A DNA stretch of 9,216 nt from Desulfovibrio sp. UBA4079. Lineage in GTDB: Bacteria; Desulfobacterota; Desulfovibrionia; Desulfovibrionales; Desulfovibrionaceae. Under the pieces are notes generated by a model that had not been told where the DNA came from, made no database searches, and saw only the letters and a program-made list of their open reading frames with translations. Location: contig DFYP01000089.1 in assembly GCA_002382645.1 (NCBI GenBank), positions 6,997 through 16,212 on the forward strand. The letters run 5' to 3'. Both the position numbers and the translations under genes were made by a program. Shown one piece after another: positions 1 through 6,329 of the stretch; within the stretch, counting starts at the first letter, position 1; the number at the start of each line of letters is the position of its first letter.

Positions 1-35
1 GCCCTTTTTTTGCGCGATTCGCTGTGCAACGGGGA

Positions 36-530
36 TCAGATGTGCAGGAGCGCCACCTTCACGCGCTTCTTGCCAAAGGCCTGGGCCTGCTTCTCATCCC
101 ACATGAACACGTCCACCCGCTTGGTGTGGCGGGGGTTCATGAGGTCGTTGATCTCAAAGATGCCCAGGCCCTCGATGCGCACCTTCTTGCCGAAGACCCA
201 GCCCTGGTCGAAGAGGTCCCGGGACACGGCCACGGTTCCGGCCCGGACCTTGCGCATGCTGGCGGCCATGAGCGGGTCGCCGTCGGTCTGCTCCGGGGTG
301 GGGTTGTAGGCGGTCACGGTGACCTGCTGCACCTCGCGATTGGGCGCGCCGGGGCTCACCGGCACATTGGCCAGGAACTGCCGGGCCTCGCCCTTGTATT
401 CGGAATCCACCAGCTTTTCCTCAAGCATGGCGATCTCGCTGTTCTTCTGGTGCAGGGTCCAGCCCATGCTGATCACCAGGAGCAGCAGAAACGGCGATAG
501 AAGGAAGTCCAGTAGAACTCGTGCTTTCAA
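36..530 (-). CDS. Membrane-anchored 3D-domain protein
   Basis: The predicted product is a 164-residue protein with one N-terminal membrane helix (about residues 6-24), a short charged, possibly coiled stretch (about 27-45) and a C-terminal 3D (three-aspartate) domain from about residue 70 to the end. The three family aspartates fit D105 (in AVSRD), D129 (in INDL) and D140 (in RVDVF), and the domain ends with the usual AFGKKRVKV strand. 3D domains share the double-psi barrel fold of MltA-type lytic transglycosylases, so a periplasmic cell-wall role is plausible but inferred. I chose the TTG at 530 because an AGGAGA lies 6 nt upstream and the protein then begins MKARVLL, a normal membrane anchor. 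The frame stays open to another TTG at 575, which lacks such a site. The gene stands alone behind the hisG terminator with its own promoter region. Confidence 0.82.
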   Translation of the reverse strand: MKARVLLDFLLSPFLLLLVISMGWTLHQKNSEIAMLEEKLVDSEYKGEARQFLANVPVSPGAPNREVQQVTVTAYNPTPEQTDGDPLMAASMRKVRAGTVAVSRDLFDQGWVFGKKVRIEGLGIFEINDLMNPRHTKRVDVFMWDEKQAQAFGKKRVKVALLHI

Positions 531-536
531 AACCAA

Positions 537-542
537 TCTCCT
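537..542 (-). promoter_or_regulatory. Ribosome-binding site of the 3D-domain gene
   Basis: AGGAGA on the minus strand lies 6 nt before the TTG at 530. It decides the start, since the in-frame TTG at 575 has no comparable Shine-Dalgarno sequence. Confidence 0.65.
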
Positions 543-592
543 GTTCTCGATTATCGGGAAGCGGCCTTGCGCCAATAGACCTGTACCTCAGA

Positions 593-608
593 AGCAAGAT
601 CAGTGCCG
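593..608 (-). promoter_or_regulatory. Candidate sigma54 (-24/-12) promoter
   Basis: The minus strand reads CGGCACT-GATC-TTGCT, against the sigma54 consensus TGGCACG-N4-TTGCW. The GG and GC dinucleotides and the 4-nt spacing are exact; the first T and the seventh base differ. Predicted initiation near 583 would give a leader of about 52 nt before the TTG at 530. This is a match by eye, not a scored one. Confidence 0.4.
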
Positions 609-624
609 GATGGGTGGAGGAGTA

Positions 625-641
625 CGCCCGGGATGCGGGCG
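625..641 (-). other. Leader hairpin upstream of the 3D-domain gene
   Basis: CGCCCG and CGGGCG form a 6-bp stem around a 5-nt loop. It lies in the leader of a transcript started at the sigma70-like promoter and just upstream of the sigma54-like element. No U-tract follows, so it is not a terminator. Confidence 0.3.
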
Positions 642-662
642 GAGGTTCAGGTCGGTGAGGGC

Positions 663-691
663 GTTATAGCAGGGCCAGTTGGGCCTGTAAA
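663..691 (-). promoter_or_regulatory. Candidate sigma70 promoter of the 3D-domain gene
   Basis: On the minus strand a -35 TTTACA (686-691) and a -10 TATAAC (663-668) are separated by exactly 17 nt. Each hexamer matches 5 of 6 consensus bases, which is unusual in this GC-rich sequence. Initiation near 655 would give a leader of about 125 nt. The element lies downstream of the hisG terminator, as expected for an independent unit. Confidence 0.6.
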
Positions 692-700
692 CCAAGGAAA

Positions 701-719
701 AGCCGAATGATCATCGGCT
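701..719. promoter_or_regulatory. Imperfect palindrome, possible regulator site
   Basis: AGCCGAATGATCATCGGCT has 6-base inverted arms (AGCCGA/TCGGCT) around an AT-rich core containing the palindrome ATGATCAT. It sits just upstream of the sigma70-like -35 box. It is about 118-136 bp upstream of the start predicted for the sigma54-like promoter, a typical distance for an enhancer-binding activator. Function is inferred from position and symmetry only. Confidence 0.3.
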
Positions 720-790
720 GTTACGCATGGCCGACGAAGACTATCGGAAAATATCCCGGGATGTCGGTAAAGTAGCGTCGATGGCGGCGA

Positions 791-842
791 GAAAAAAGCG
801 TAACCCTGCGGGAGGCCGGGGGTTTTCCGGCCTCCCGCAGGG
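791..842 (-). terminator. Rho-independent terminator after hisG
   Basis: A perfect 16-bp inverted repeat (arms 804-819 and 827-842) encloses a 7-nt loop. On the minus strand it begins 2 nt after the hisG stop codon. The downstream arm is followed by TTACGC and then six T (792-797). The very stable stem and the position mark the end of the histidine transcript. The T-run begins 6 nt after the stem, slightly further than ideal. Confidence 0.85.
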
Positions 843-844
843 GA

Positions 845-1726
845 CTAGATGACCTTGTTCAGGGGATATTCGATGATGCCCTCGGCTCCCAGCTCCTTGA
901 GCTGCGGGATGAGGTCGCGGACCACGGCCTCCTCCACCACGATCTCCACGGAGAGCCAGTGGCTGTCGGCCAGCTCGGCCACCGTGGGCGAGGTCAGGCT
1001 GGGCAGCAGCTTCTGGGCCCCGGCCATCTGGGCCTTGGGCATGTTCATCTTGAGGCCGACCATCTTCTCGGCCCGCAGGGCGCCCTGGAGCAGCAGGTTC
1101 ATGTGCTCGATCTTGCGGCGCTTCCAGGGGTCTTCCCAGGCCTTCTTGTTGGCGATGAGCCGGGTGTTGGTCTGCATGAGCTCGGCGATGATCCGCAGGC
1201 CGTTGGCCCGGATGGTGGTGCCGGTCTCGGTGACCTCCACGATGGCGTCGCAGAGCCCCTCGACCACCTTGGCCTCGGTGGCGCCCCAGGAAAAGGACAC
1301 GTCCACGGGCACGTTGATGGAGGCGAAGTAGTTCTTGGTGAAGTTCACCAGCTCGGTGGCGATCTTCTTGCCGGCCAGGTCCTCGGGCCGCTTATAGGGC
1401 GACGTTCCATTGACGGCCAGGACCCACTTGGCCGGCCGGCTGGAAACCTTGGAATAGACCAGGTCGGAAACCACGACCACGTCCGAGCTGTTCTCCAGGA
1501 TCCAGTCCTTGCCGGTGAGCCCGGCGTCCAGGACCCCGGACTCCACGTACACGGACATCTCCTGGGCCCGGCACATGCTGCACTTGATCTCCTTGTCGTC
1601 GACCTCCGGGAAGTAATTCCGGGCGTGCATGCGGATCTTCCAGCCGGACTTCTCGAACAGCTTGATGGTGGCCTCCTGGAGGGAGCCCTTGGGAATGCCG
1701 AGTTTGAGCAGATTTTCGCCGGACAC
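845..1726 (-). CDS. hisG: ATP phosphoribosyltransferase, long form
   Basis: HisG catalyses the first step of histidine synthesis, joining ATP and PRPP to give N1-(5-phosphoribosyl)-ATP in the cytoplasm. The 293 residues match the long, HisZ-independent form. The N-terminus carries the typical LGIPKGSL motif (9-16). The PRPP loop is DAIVEVTETGTTIRANGL (160-177), where the family usually has D in place of one E. The last 70 or so residues form the ACT-like regulatory domain where histidine feedback binds in this family. It starts with GTG whose G is the last base of the hisI TAG stop, and a GGAGGT at about 1735-1741 lies inside the end of hisI, so translation is probably coupled. It is the last gene of its transcript. 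Confidence 0.96.
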   Translation of the reverse strand: MSGENLLKLGIPKGSLQEATIKLFEKSGWKIRMHARNYFPEVDDKEIKCSMCRAQEMSVYVESGVLDAGLTGKDWILENSSDVVVVSDLVYSKVSSRPAKWVLAVNGTSPYKRPEDLAGKKIATELVNFTKNYFASINVPVDVSFSWGATEAKVVEGLCDAIVEVTETGTTIRANGLRIIAELMQTNTRLIANKKAWEDPWKRRKIEHMNLLLQGALRAEKMVGLKMNMPKAQMAGAQKLLPSLTSPTVAELADSHWLSVEIVVEEAVVRDLIPQLKELGAEGIIEYPLNKVI

Positions 1727-2100
1727 TACTTGTAGACCTCCTTGGGGTCGAAGACCTTGGGGCAGCAGTCGCTCACCCGTCCGTTCTTGAGTTCACGGAA
1801 AAAGCAGCTGCGGAAGCCGGTGTGGCAGGCCGCGCCGCCCACCTGCTCGATGAGCAGGAGAATGGTATCGTTGTCGCAGTCCAGGCGGATGGACCGGATC
1901 TTCTGCACGTGGCCCGAGGTGCCGCCCTTGTGCCAGATCTCCTGGCGGCTGCGGCTCCAGTAGTGGGCCTCGCCGGTCTCCAGGGTGCGCTTCCAGGCGT
2001 CCTCGTTCATGTAGGCCATCATCAGGACCTCGCCGCTGGCGGCGTCCTGGGCGATGGCCGGCACCAGGCCGTTCATCTTGGCGAAATCGGGAGTGAGCAC
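1726..2100 (-). CDS. hisI: Phosphoribosyl-AMP cyclohydrolase
   Basis: HisI opens the purine ring of phosphoribosyl-AMP, the third step of histidine synthesis. The 124-residue product is the stand-alone cyclohydrolase without a fused HisE domain, so the pyrophosphohydrolase step must be encoded elsewhere. Signature residues are all present: KGGTSGHVQ from residue 58, the metal-binding DCDND (74-78, with C75), and ACHTGFRSCFF containing C92 and C99, completing the three zinc cysteines. I chose the GTG at 2100 because AAAGGA lies 7 nt upstream and the protein then begins VLTPDFAKMNGL, as family members do. The open frame further upstream (to 2223) overlaps the preceding gene and looks non-coding. 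One base separates it from the upstream stop, and it overlaps hisG by one base. Confidence 0.95.
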   Translation of the reverse strand: MLTPDFAKMNGLVPAIAQDAASGEVLMMAYMNEDAWKRTLETGEAHYWSRSRQEIWHKGGTSGHVQKIRSIRLDCDNDTILLLIEQVGGAACHTGFRSCFFRELKNGRVSDCCPKVFDPKEVYK

Positions 2101-2101
2101 G

Positions 2102-2479
2102 CTAGAATCCTTTATCCGGGTGCACGTCCGGCAGGCAGCCCTCGCCCAGCAGGCAGGAGATGACGTGGGCCACGGTCTCGGGCACCACGATGGTCCGGCT
2201 GTTTCCGGCCAGGGCCAGATCACTCTTGAGCTGGGCGCGCACGTTCAGGCTGCCGGTGAGCTCGAAGATGAGGTCCAGGTTCTCGCTGTGGTCGGACAGC
2301 TCTCCCAGGGTGTAGATCGGAATGCCCTCTTCCTGGGCCCGAAGCTTGCCCGGGGTGTCGCGCATCTCCACCACGGCGGTGATGCGGATGCCCTCGTTGG
2401 CGTGCTTGAGCAGCCGTTCCAGAAAAAACGTCCCCACGCGACCGAGCCCGACAATGGCCACATTATATCCCGCTTCCAT
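2102..2479 (-). CDS. Stand-alone NAD(P)-binding Rossmann protein
   Basis: The 125-residue product is essentially one nucleotide-binding Rossmann domain. It begins YNVAIVGLGRVG, giving the GxGxxG loop at G11, G13 and G16. Next comes ITAVVEMRD, where an acidic residue (E38) at the end of strand 2 suggests a preference for NAD. The stretch LDLIFELTGS (68-77) is typical of homoserine dehydrogenase, DapB or Gfo/Idh/MocA N-terminal domains. No catalytic or dimerisation domain follows. The stop at 2102 is backed by an immediately adjacent hisI start, so the short length seems natural and not caused by a frameshift. The ATG at 2479 follows a G8 tract that serves as Shine-Dalgarno. Its role is unknown; the tight link to hisI and hisG suggests co-expression. 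The frame extends to 2560 but the extra residues look non-coding. Confidence 0.75.
   Translation of the reverse strand: MEAGYNVAIVGLGRVGTFFLERLLKHANEGIRITAVVEMRDTPGKLRAQEEGIPIYTLGELSDHSENLDLIFELTGSLNVRAQLKSDLALAGNSRTIVVPETVAHVISCLLGEGCLPDVHPDKGF
2108..2113 (-). promoter_or_regulatory. Ribosome-binding site of hisI
   Basis: AAAGGA on the minus strand lies 7 nt before the GTG at 2100, inside the 3' end of the upstream gene. It supports GTG over upstream in-frame codons and suggests translational coupling. Confidence 0.55.
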
Positions 2480-2513
2480 AAAGCCCCCCCCGGCCGCCCC
2501 CCCATATGGCTTT
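2480..2513 (-). promoter_or_regulatory. G-tract leader and hairpin at the RBS
   Basis: Directly before the ATG at 2479 the minus strand carries seven G, CGGCC, eight G, then CTTT. The runs at 2497-2503 and 2484-2491 include the only plausible Shine-Dalgarno. AAAGCC (2508-2513) and GGCTTT (2480-2485) can pair as a 6-bp stem enclosing both tracts. The runs also satisfy a two-run G-quadruplex pattern. A translational control role is inferred. Confidence 0.4.
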
Positions 2514-2572
2514 GCGGCCAGACCGATACCCATAAACGCTTCGTCCCGGCTTGTCCACAATGGGAAAAGCGT

Positions 2573-3616
2573 CTATCCGCGCAGGGTTTCGGCCTTGAGC
2601 TGGCCGCAGGCGGCCTTGATGTCCGTGCCCATGCTCCGGCGGATGGTGGCGGTCATGCCCTTGTCCCAGAGGAACTTCTCGAAGGCCAGCACGGCCTCGG
2701 GGTCCGGGGCCTCGTAGGGCGAGCCCTCGGTGGCGTTGTAGGCGATGAGGTTCACCTTGCAGCGCCGGTTGCAGAGAAGCTTGTGCAGCTGGCGGGCGTG
2801 GGCCGGGGAGTCGTTGACCCCCTTGAGCAGGAGGTACTCGAAGGTGATCCGCTCGCGCGGCTTCATGGGGTAGCGGTCCAGGGCGGCCAGGAGCTCGTCC
2901 AGGGGCACCTGGGCGGCCTTGGGCATGATCCGGGCGCGCAGCTCCTGGCTGGGCGCGTGCAGGGAGATGGCCGGCAGGGCCAGGCCCGAGGCCCCGAGGA
3001 CTTCCAATCCTTTCGGCAGGCCCACGCTGGACACCGTGGTCCGCCGCCAGGACAGGTTCAGGCCCGTGTCGCTGTTCAAGGTGGCCAGGGACTTGAGCAG
3101 CCAGTCCAGGTTGAGCAGGGGCTCGCCCATGCCCATGAACACGAGGTTGGTCAGCGGCGCGGACCCGGTGGCGGCCAGGTGCGCACGGGCCACCAGGACC
3201 TGGCCCAGAATCTCGGCCTGGGTCAGGTTGCGCTCGAAGCCCATAAGCCCGGTGTTGCAGAAGGTGCAGGCCATGGGGCAGCCCACCTGGGTGGACAGGC
3301 AGAGGGTGTAGCGCTCGAGCTTGCCGCCCGGGATGAGCACGCTCTCGATGAGCCTGCCGTCGGCCAGCTCCAGGAGGAACTTGATGGTCCCGTCGCTGCT
3401 CGTGCGCACCAGGGAGACGTCCGGCCAGCGCGCCTCGGCCCGGGCCGCCAGCTTCTCGCGCAGGGCCCGGGACAGGTTGGTCATGGCCGAGATGTCCCGG
3501 GCCTCCTTCTGCCAGATCCACTGCCAGACCTGGGCCGCGCGGAAACGCGGCTCCCTGAGGTCCTCCACGCAGAAGGCCTCCAGCTCGGAAAGGGTCAGGT
3601 CCAGCAGGTTGATCAT
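2573..3616 (-). CDS. rlmN: 23S rRNA/tRNA adenine-C2 methyltransferase, radical SAM
   Basis: RlmN methylates C2 of A2503 in 23S rRNA and of A37 in some tRNAs, by radical SAM chemistry through a cysteine-bound methyl intermediate. The 347-residue protein has the radical SAM cluster motif CPMACTFC (C113, C117, C120), the GMGEP glycine-rich motif (162-166), and the C-terminal RRSMGTDIKAACGQL segment with the methyl-carrying C337. The N-terminal accessory domain (about 1-85), with the typical FRAAQVWQWIW helix, is present. Length and motif order are normal for the family and no catalytic residue is missing. The ATG at 3616 fits the family N-terminus. The gene lies 33 nt after the HD-domain gene and about 93 nt before the Rossmann gene, so it may share a transcript with both. 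Confidence 0.96.
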   Translation of the reverse strand: MINLLDLTLSELEAFCVEDLREPRFRAAQVWQWIWQKEARDISAMTNLSRALREKLAARAEARWPDVSLVRTSSDGTIKFLLELADGRLIESVLIPGGKLERYTLCLSTQVGCPMACTFCNTGLMGFERNLTQAEILGQVLVARAHLAATGSAPLTNLVFMGMGEPLLNLDWLLKSLATLNSDTGLNLSWRRTTVSSVGLPKGLEVLGASGLALPAISLHAPSQELRARIMPKAAQVPLDELLAALDRYPMKPRERITFEYLLLKGVNDSPAHARQLHKLLCNRRCKVNLIAYNATEGSPYEAPDPEAVLAFEKFLWDKGMTATIRRSMGTDIKAACGQLKAETLRG

Positions 3617-3649
3617 GCCGTCTCGGGCCGGGCCAGGCGCGGCGCCCCG

Positions 3650-4981
3650 CTAGTGGAGCTTCTCGCTTTCCTTGTAGGCCTTGACGAAGCGCTTGGCGTC
3701 ATCGGCGCTGCACACGTCCCCGGCGATCTGGGCCTTGAGCAGGGCCTCGCGGATCACGCCCACGGCCGGGCCCGGCTTGAGCCCCGTGGTCTTCATGATC
3801 TCGTTGCCGTTGAGCAGGGGCTCCAGGGCCTCCTCGGGCACGTCGGCGCGGTCGAGCATCTTGAGGTTGTGGTTGAACTCCCGGTAGGAGCCGCCGCGGG
3901 CCTTGATGTCCGCGCGGACCATCTCGATGACCCGGGGGTACTCGTCAAAGGCCTTGAACCGCCGGATGCCCTTGTCCGTGAGCATGAAGTGCGGCCGCAT
4001 GTGGTTGCGCACCAGGTCGCAGAGCAAGTCCACCTCCTCCAGGGGGAAGCGCAGGCGCATGAGGATCTTGCGCGTGACCTTGGCGCCCACGCGGTGGTGC
4101 TGGAGGAAGTGCCACTGGTTGTCGAACCACTCCGCGGTGTAGAGCTTGCCCACGTCGTGGAACATGCAGGCCACCACGCCGTACCAGTCGTAGGGCAGCT
4201 CCTCGGGGTAGCGGCGCATGACGTCGATGGTGTGGGTCAGCACGTCCTCCTCCCCAGCCTCGGGGCTCTTGGTCTGCTTGACCCGGGAGAGGGCGGCCAG
4301 CTCCGGGATGAGCCCGTGGAGGATCTGGCAGTCGAACAGCAGCTTGACGAAGTACCACATGTTCTCGGGCTCCACCTTGCGCCACTCGTCGGTGACGTCG
4401 GTGACCGAGACGTAGTCCAGCACGCGGCGCGCGCCGCGCACGATGGCCATCCAGGTGTTGGCCTCCACGGCCAGGTTGTAGTTGGCGGCCAGGCGCAGGG
4501 CCCGCACGGCCAGGAGATAGTCGCGCTTGAGGGTCTCGTCCGGGATGCCCTTGAAGCGCAGTTCGCCCTCGCCGAACTCGGCCAGGTCCTCCAGGATGTC
4601 CTTGGCCGCCGGGATGTACGGGCAGACCGAGGACACCGGGATCTCGCCCTTGTGCTCCAGGGCCTTGAGCAGCCGCGGGGTGAGCTTGGCCACGGTCTCC
4701 TCGGGGTGGGAGCCGTCGTCCACGTCGGCGCGGTAGAAGAAGTGCGCGGCTCCGGCCTCCTTGAGCACACCCACCACCCCGGGGTCCTTGGACTCCTTGA
4801 TCTTGGGGAAGAGGCGGCGCAGCTCGTCCAGGCCCGCCTCGGTGCAGATGTCGACCTCGTGCTCCCGGGCGTCGGCCTCCAGGGTCAGCTCCTGGAGCCG
4901 GGCGTTGATGACGTAGGCGTCGTAGCCGTTGCGCATGATGGTCTTGCAGTACCCGACGGCGTCCTTGAACGGCTGGCTCAT
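3650..4981 (-). CDS. HD-domain protein with degenerate CCA-type nucleotidyltransferase fold
   Basis: The 443-residue protein has the layout of a class II CCA-adding enzyme or poly(A) polymerase. The N-terminal region aligns with the family's GYEAYLVGGxVRD and DxD motifs but reads GYDAYVINARLQE (19-31) and EVD (42-44), so the glycine pair and the arginine are lost. The second RRDFTINA-type motif is not recognisable. The neck resembles the family at RDYLLAVRALRLAANYNLAVE (about 153-173). The HD domain is intact: H250, H275-D276 (FHDVGK), H295/H296 and H327. The C-terminus (NGNEIMKTTGLKPGP, about 391-405) matches CCA-enzyme tails. I infer that nucleotidyl transfer is weak or lost while metal-dependent phosphohydrolase activity is likely. 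The ATG at 4981 follows GGAGGAA. It lies 68 nt after pyrC. A genuine but divergent tRNA nucleotidyltransferase remains possible. Confidence 0.85.
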   Translation of the reverse strand: MSQPFKDAVGYCKTIMRNGYDAYVINARLQELTLEADAREHEVDICTEAGLDELRRLFPKIKESKDPGVVGVLKEAGAAHFFYRADVDDGSHPEETVAKLTPRLLKALEHKGEIPVSSVCPYIPAAKDILEDLAEFGEGELRFKGIPDETLKRDYLLAVRALRLAANYNLAVEANTWMAIVRGARRVLDYVSVTDVTDEWRKVEPENMWYFVKLLFDCQILHGLIPELAALSRVKQTKSPEAGEEDVLTHTIDVMRRYPEELPYDWYGVVACMFHDVGKLYTAEWFDNQWHFLQHHRVGAKVTRKILMRLRFPLEEVDLLCDLVRNHMRPHFMLTDKGIRRFKAFDEYPRVIEMVRADIKARGGSYREFNHNLKMLDRADVPEEALEPLLNGNEIMKTTGLKPGPAVGVIREALLKAQIAGDVCSADDAKRFVKAYKESEKLH

Positions 4982-5036
4982 GCATTCCTCCGGCCCCTGG
5001 CGGGGTCGTTCAACGTTGCGTGCTTCTCAGCGCCCG

Positions 5037-5062
5037 GGGGCGAAGCCCCTCATACCTTTTTT
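5037..5062 (-). other. Possible -1 frameshift signal at the pyrC end
   Basis: The last codons of pyrC are GGG AAA AAA AAG GTA TGA. The heptamer A AAA AAG (5056-5062) is in the correct phase for -1 slippage and equals the dnaX slippery site. Six nt downstream a GGGGC/GCCCC stem (5037-5049) forms with a UUC loop, or alternatively a CUUCG-type loop. Slippage would replace the last residue by GMRGFAPGR, ending at 5027 and giving 431 residues instead of 423. The arrangement is read directly; activity is inferred. Confidence 0.35.
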
Positions 5063-6321
5063 TTCCCGCCAAGAAAATGCGCCGCCACCCTGCCCCGCAG
5101 GCGGCTGCCGAGAAACGGCGTGTTCTTGCCCTTGGAGCGCAGGCTCTCGGGCGTGACCTCCCAGCGGGCCGCGGGATCGAAGAGCAGGAAGTCCGCGGGA
5201 TCGCCCACCTGGAAGCGGTTCACCGGCAGGCCGAAGATCCCGCAGGGGCCCGTGGTCCAGGCCCGCAGAAAGGCCTCCCGGGAAAGCCGCTTCTTCTCCA
5301 CCAGGTCCCAGGTGAGCGAGAGCGCCGTGTCCAGGCCCGAGATGCCGCAGGGCGCGCGGTCGAACTCCACTTCCTTCTCGTGGGCCGCGTGCGGGGCGTG
5401 GTCCGTGACCAGGATGTCGATGACCCCGCTGTTGAGGGCCGCAAGCAGGGCCTCCACGTCCTCGCCCGTGCGCAGGGGCGGGTTGACCTTGGCCGCGGTG
5501 TCGTAGTTCGCGGCGCGCTCCTCGGTGAGCAGGAGGTAGTGCGGGCAGGTCTCGGCCGTCACCGGCGCGCCGCGCTCCTTGGCCCAGGCGATGAGCTCCA
5601 CGGAGCGGCGGCAGGAGATGTGCGCCAGGTGCACGGGGATCTTCAGGTAGTCGGCCAGGAGGATGTCGCGGGCCACCTGGGCGGCCTCGGCCACGTCCGG
5701 CTGGGCGGTCATGCCCTGCCGCCCCGAGACCGGGCCCTCGTTCATGCCCGCGCCCGGGTTCATGCTCGGCTCCTCGCAGTGGTCGATGACCCGGCGGCCC
5801 TGGTCCCAGGCGTACTCCATGGCCCGGCGGAAAAACTCGGCGCTGGGCACGGGCAGGCCGTCGTTGGAAAAGGCCACGCAGCCGGCCTGGGCCAGCTCGG
5901 CCAGGGGCGCCAGCTCCTCGGCCTTGAGCCCGCGCGAAAGCGCGCCCACGGGGTACAGCCGGGGCCCGCCCGGATGCGCGCTCCTGGCCTTTTCCAGCAT
6001 GAGCTCGGTGACCGTGGCGTTGTCGTTCACCGGGCTCGTGTTGGCCATGCACATGACGTTGGAGAACCCGCCGTGGAGCGCGGCGTCGAGGCCCGAGGCG
6101 ATGTCCTCCTTGTACTCGAAGCCGGGCTCGCGCAGGTGGGTGTGGCAGTCGGTGAGGCTCGGCAGAAGCGCGAGGCCCCCGGCGTCGAACTCCTCGGCCC
6201 CGTCCACCCGGGTCTTGCGCACCGCGGGCGCCAGCGCCGCGATGCGGCCGCGGGCCACGAGCACGTCGACCTTCTTCTTGCCCCAGAGCGCGTTGCGCAC
6301 CACCAGTTGCACTGCGGACAT
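5050..6321 (-). CDS. pyrC: Dihydroorotase, type I
   Basis: PyrC cyclises carbamoyl-aspartate to dihydroorotate, the third step of pyrimidine synthesis. The 423-residue protein keeps every metal ligand expected of an active type I enzyme: H60 and H62 in DCHTHLREPG, D154 (the bridging aspartate), H181, H234 (in HLAHIS) and D307 in TDHAPH. It is therefore not one of the inactive PyrC-like subunits often found beside pyrB. I chose the ATG at 6321, with GGAGG 4 nt upstream; the frame runs open to 6891 but that part overlaps pyrB and is spurious. It starts 8 nt after the pyrB stop, so the two are co-translated. As in Aquifex, the products may form an ATCase-DHOase complex (inference). The 3' end carries an A8 tract. 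Confidence 0.96.
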   Translation of the reverse strand: MSAVQLVVRNALWGKKKVDVLVARGRIAALAPAVRKTRVDGAEEFDAGGLALLPSLTDCHTHLREPGFEYKEDIASGLDAALHGGFSNVMCMANTSPVNDNATVTELMLEKARSAHPGGPRLYPVGALSRGLKAEELAPLAELAQAGCVAFSNDGLPVPSAEFFRRAMEYAWDQGRRVIDHCEEPSMNPGAGMNEGPVSGRQGMTAQPDVAEAAQVARDILLADYLKIPVHLAHISCRRSVELIAWAKERGAPVTAETCPHYLLLTEERAANYDTAAKVNPPLRTGEDVEALLAALNSGVIDILVTDHAPHAAHEKEVEFDRAPCGISGLDTALSLTWDLVEKKRLSREAFLRAWTTGPCGIFGLPVNRFQVGDPADFLLFDPAARWEVTPESLRSKGKNTPFLGSRLRGRVAAHFLGGKKKV

Positions 6322-6329
6322 GACGCCTC

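Noticed and set aside
1..16. T7 run after GCCC at the left edge, possibly half of a bidirectional terminator
   Set aside because: On the minus strand this is an A-tract, and any matching stem would lie beyond the window, so it cannot be called.
2423..2445. T6 run on the minus strand within the Rossmann gene, preceded by CGTGGGGACG
   Set aside because: The stem is only 3 to 4 pairs, too weak for a terminator.
2516..2560. Promoter-like TGGACA-N17-TATGGG in the rlmN to Rossmann-gene gap
   Set aside because: The -10 matches only 3 of 6 bases; it may be real but I cannot support it over read-through from rlmN.
5037..5064. Plus-strand reading of the pyrC 3' end as a terminator (stem followed by T8)
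   Set aside because: The T-run lies 7 nt from a 5-bp stem, there is no plus-strand gene to terminate, and the minus-strand reading explains the elements better.
2054..5506. A 1150-residue open frame on the plus strand spanning several genes, and other long plus-strand frames
   Set aside because: It runs antisense to the Rossmann gene, rlmN, the HD gene and pyrC, is rich in G, A, L, H and V with no recognisable domain, and is what codon bias in a GC-rich genome leaves on the opposite strand.
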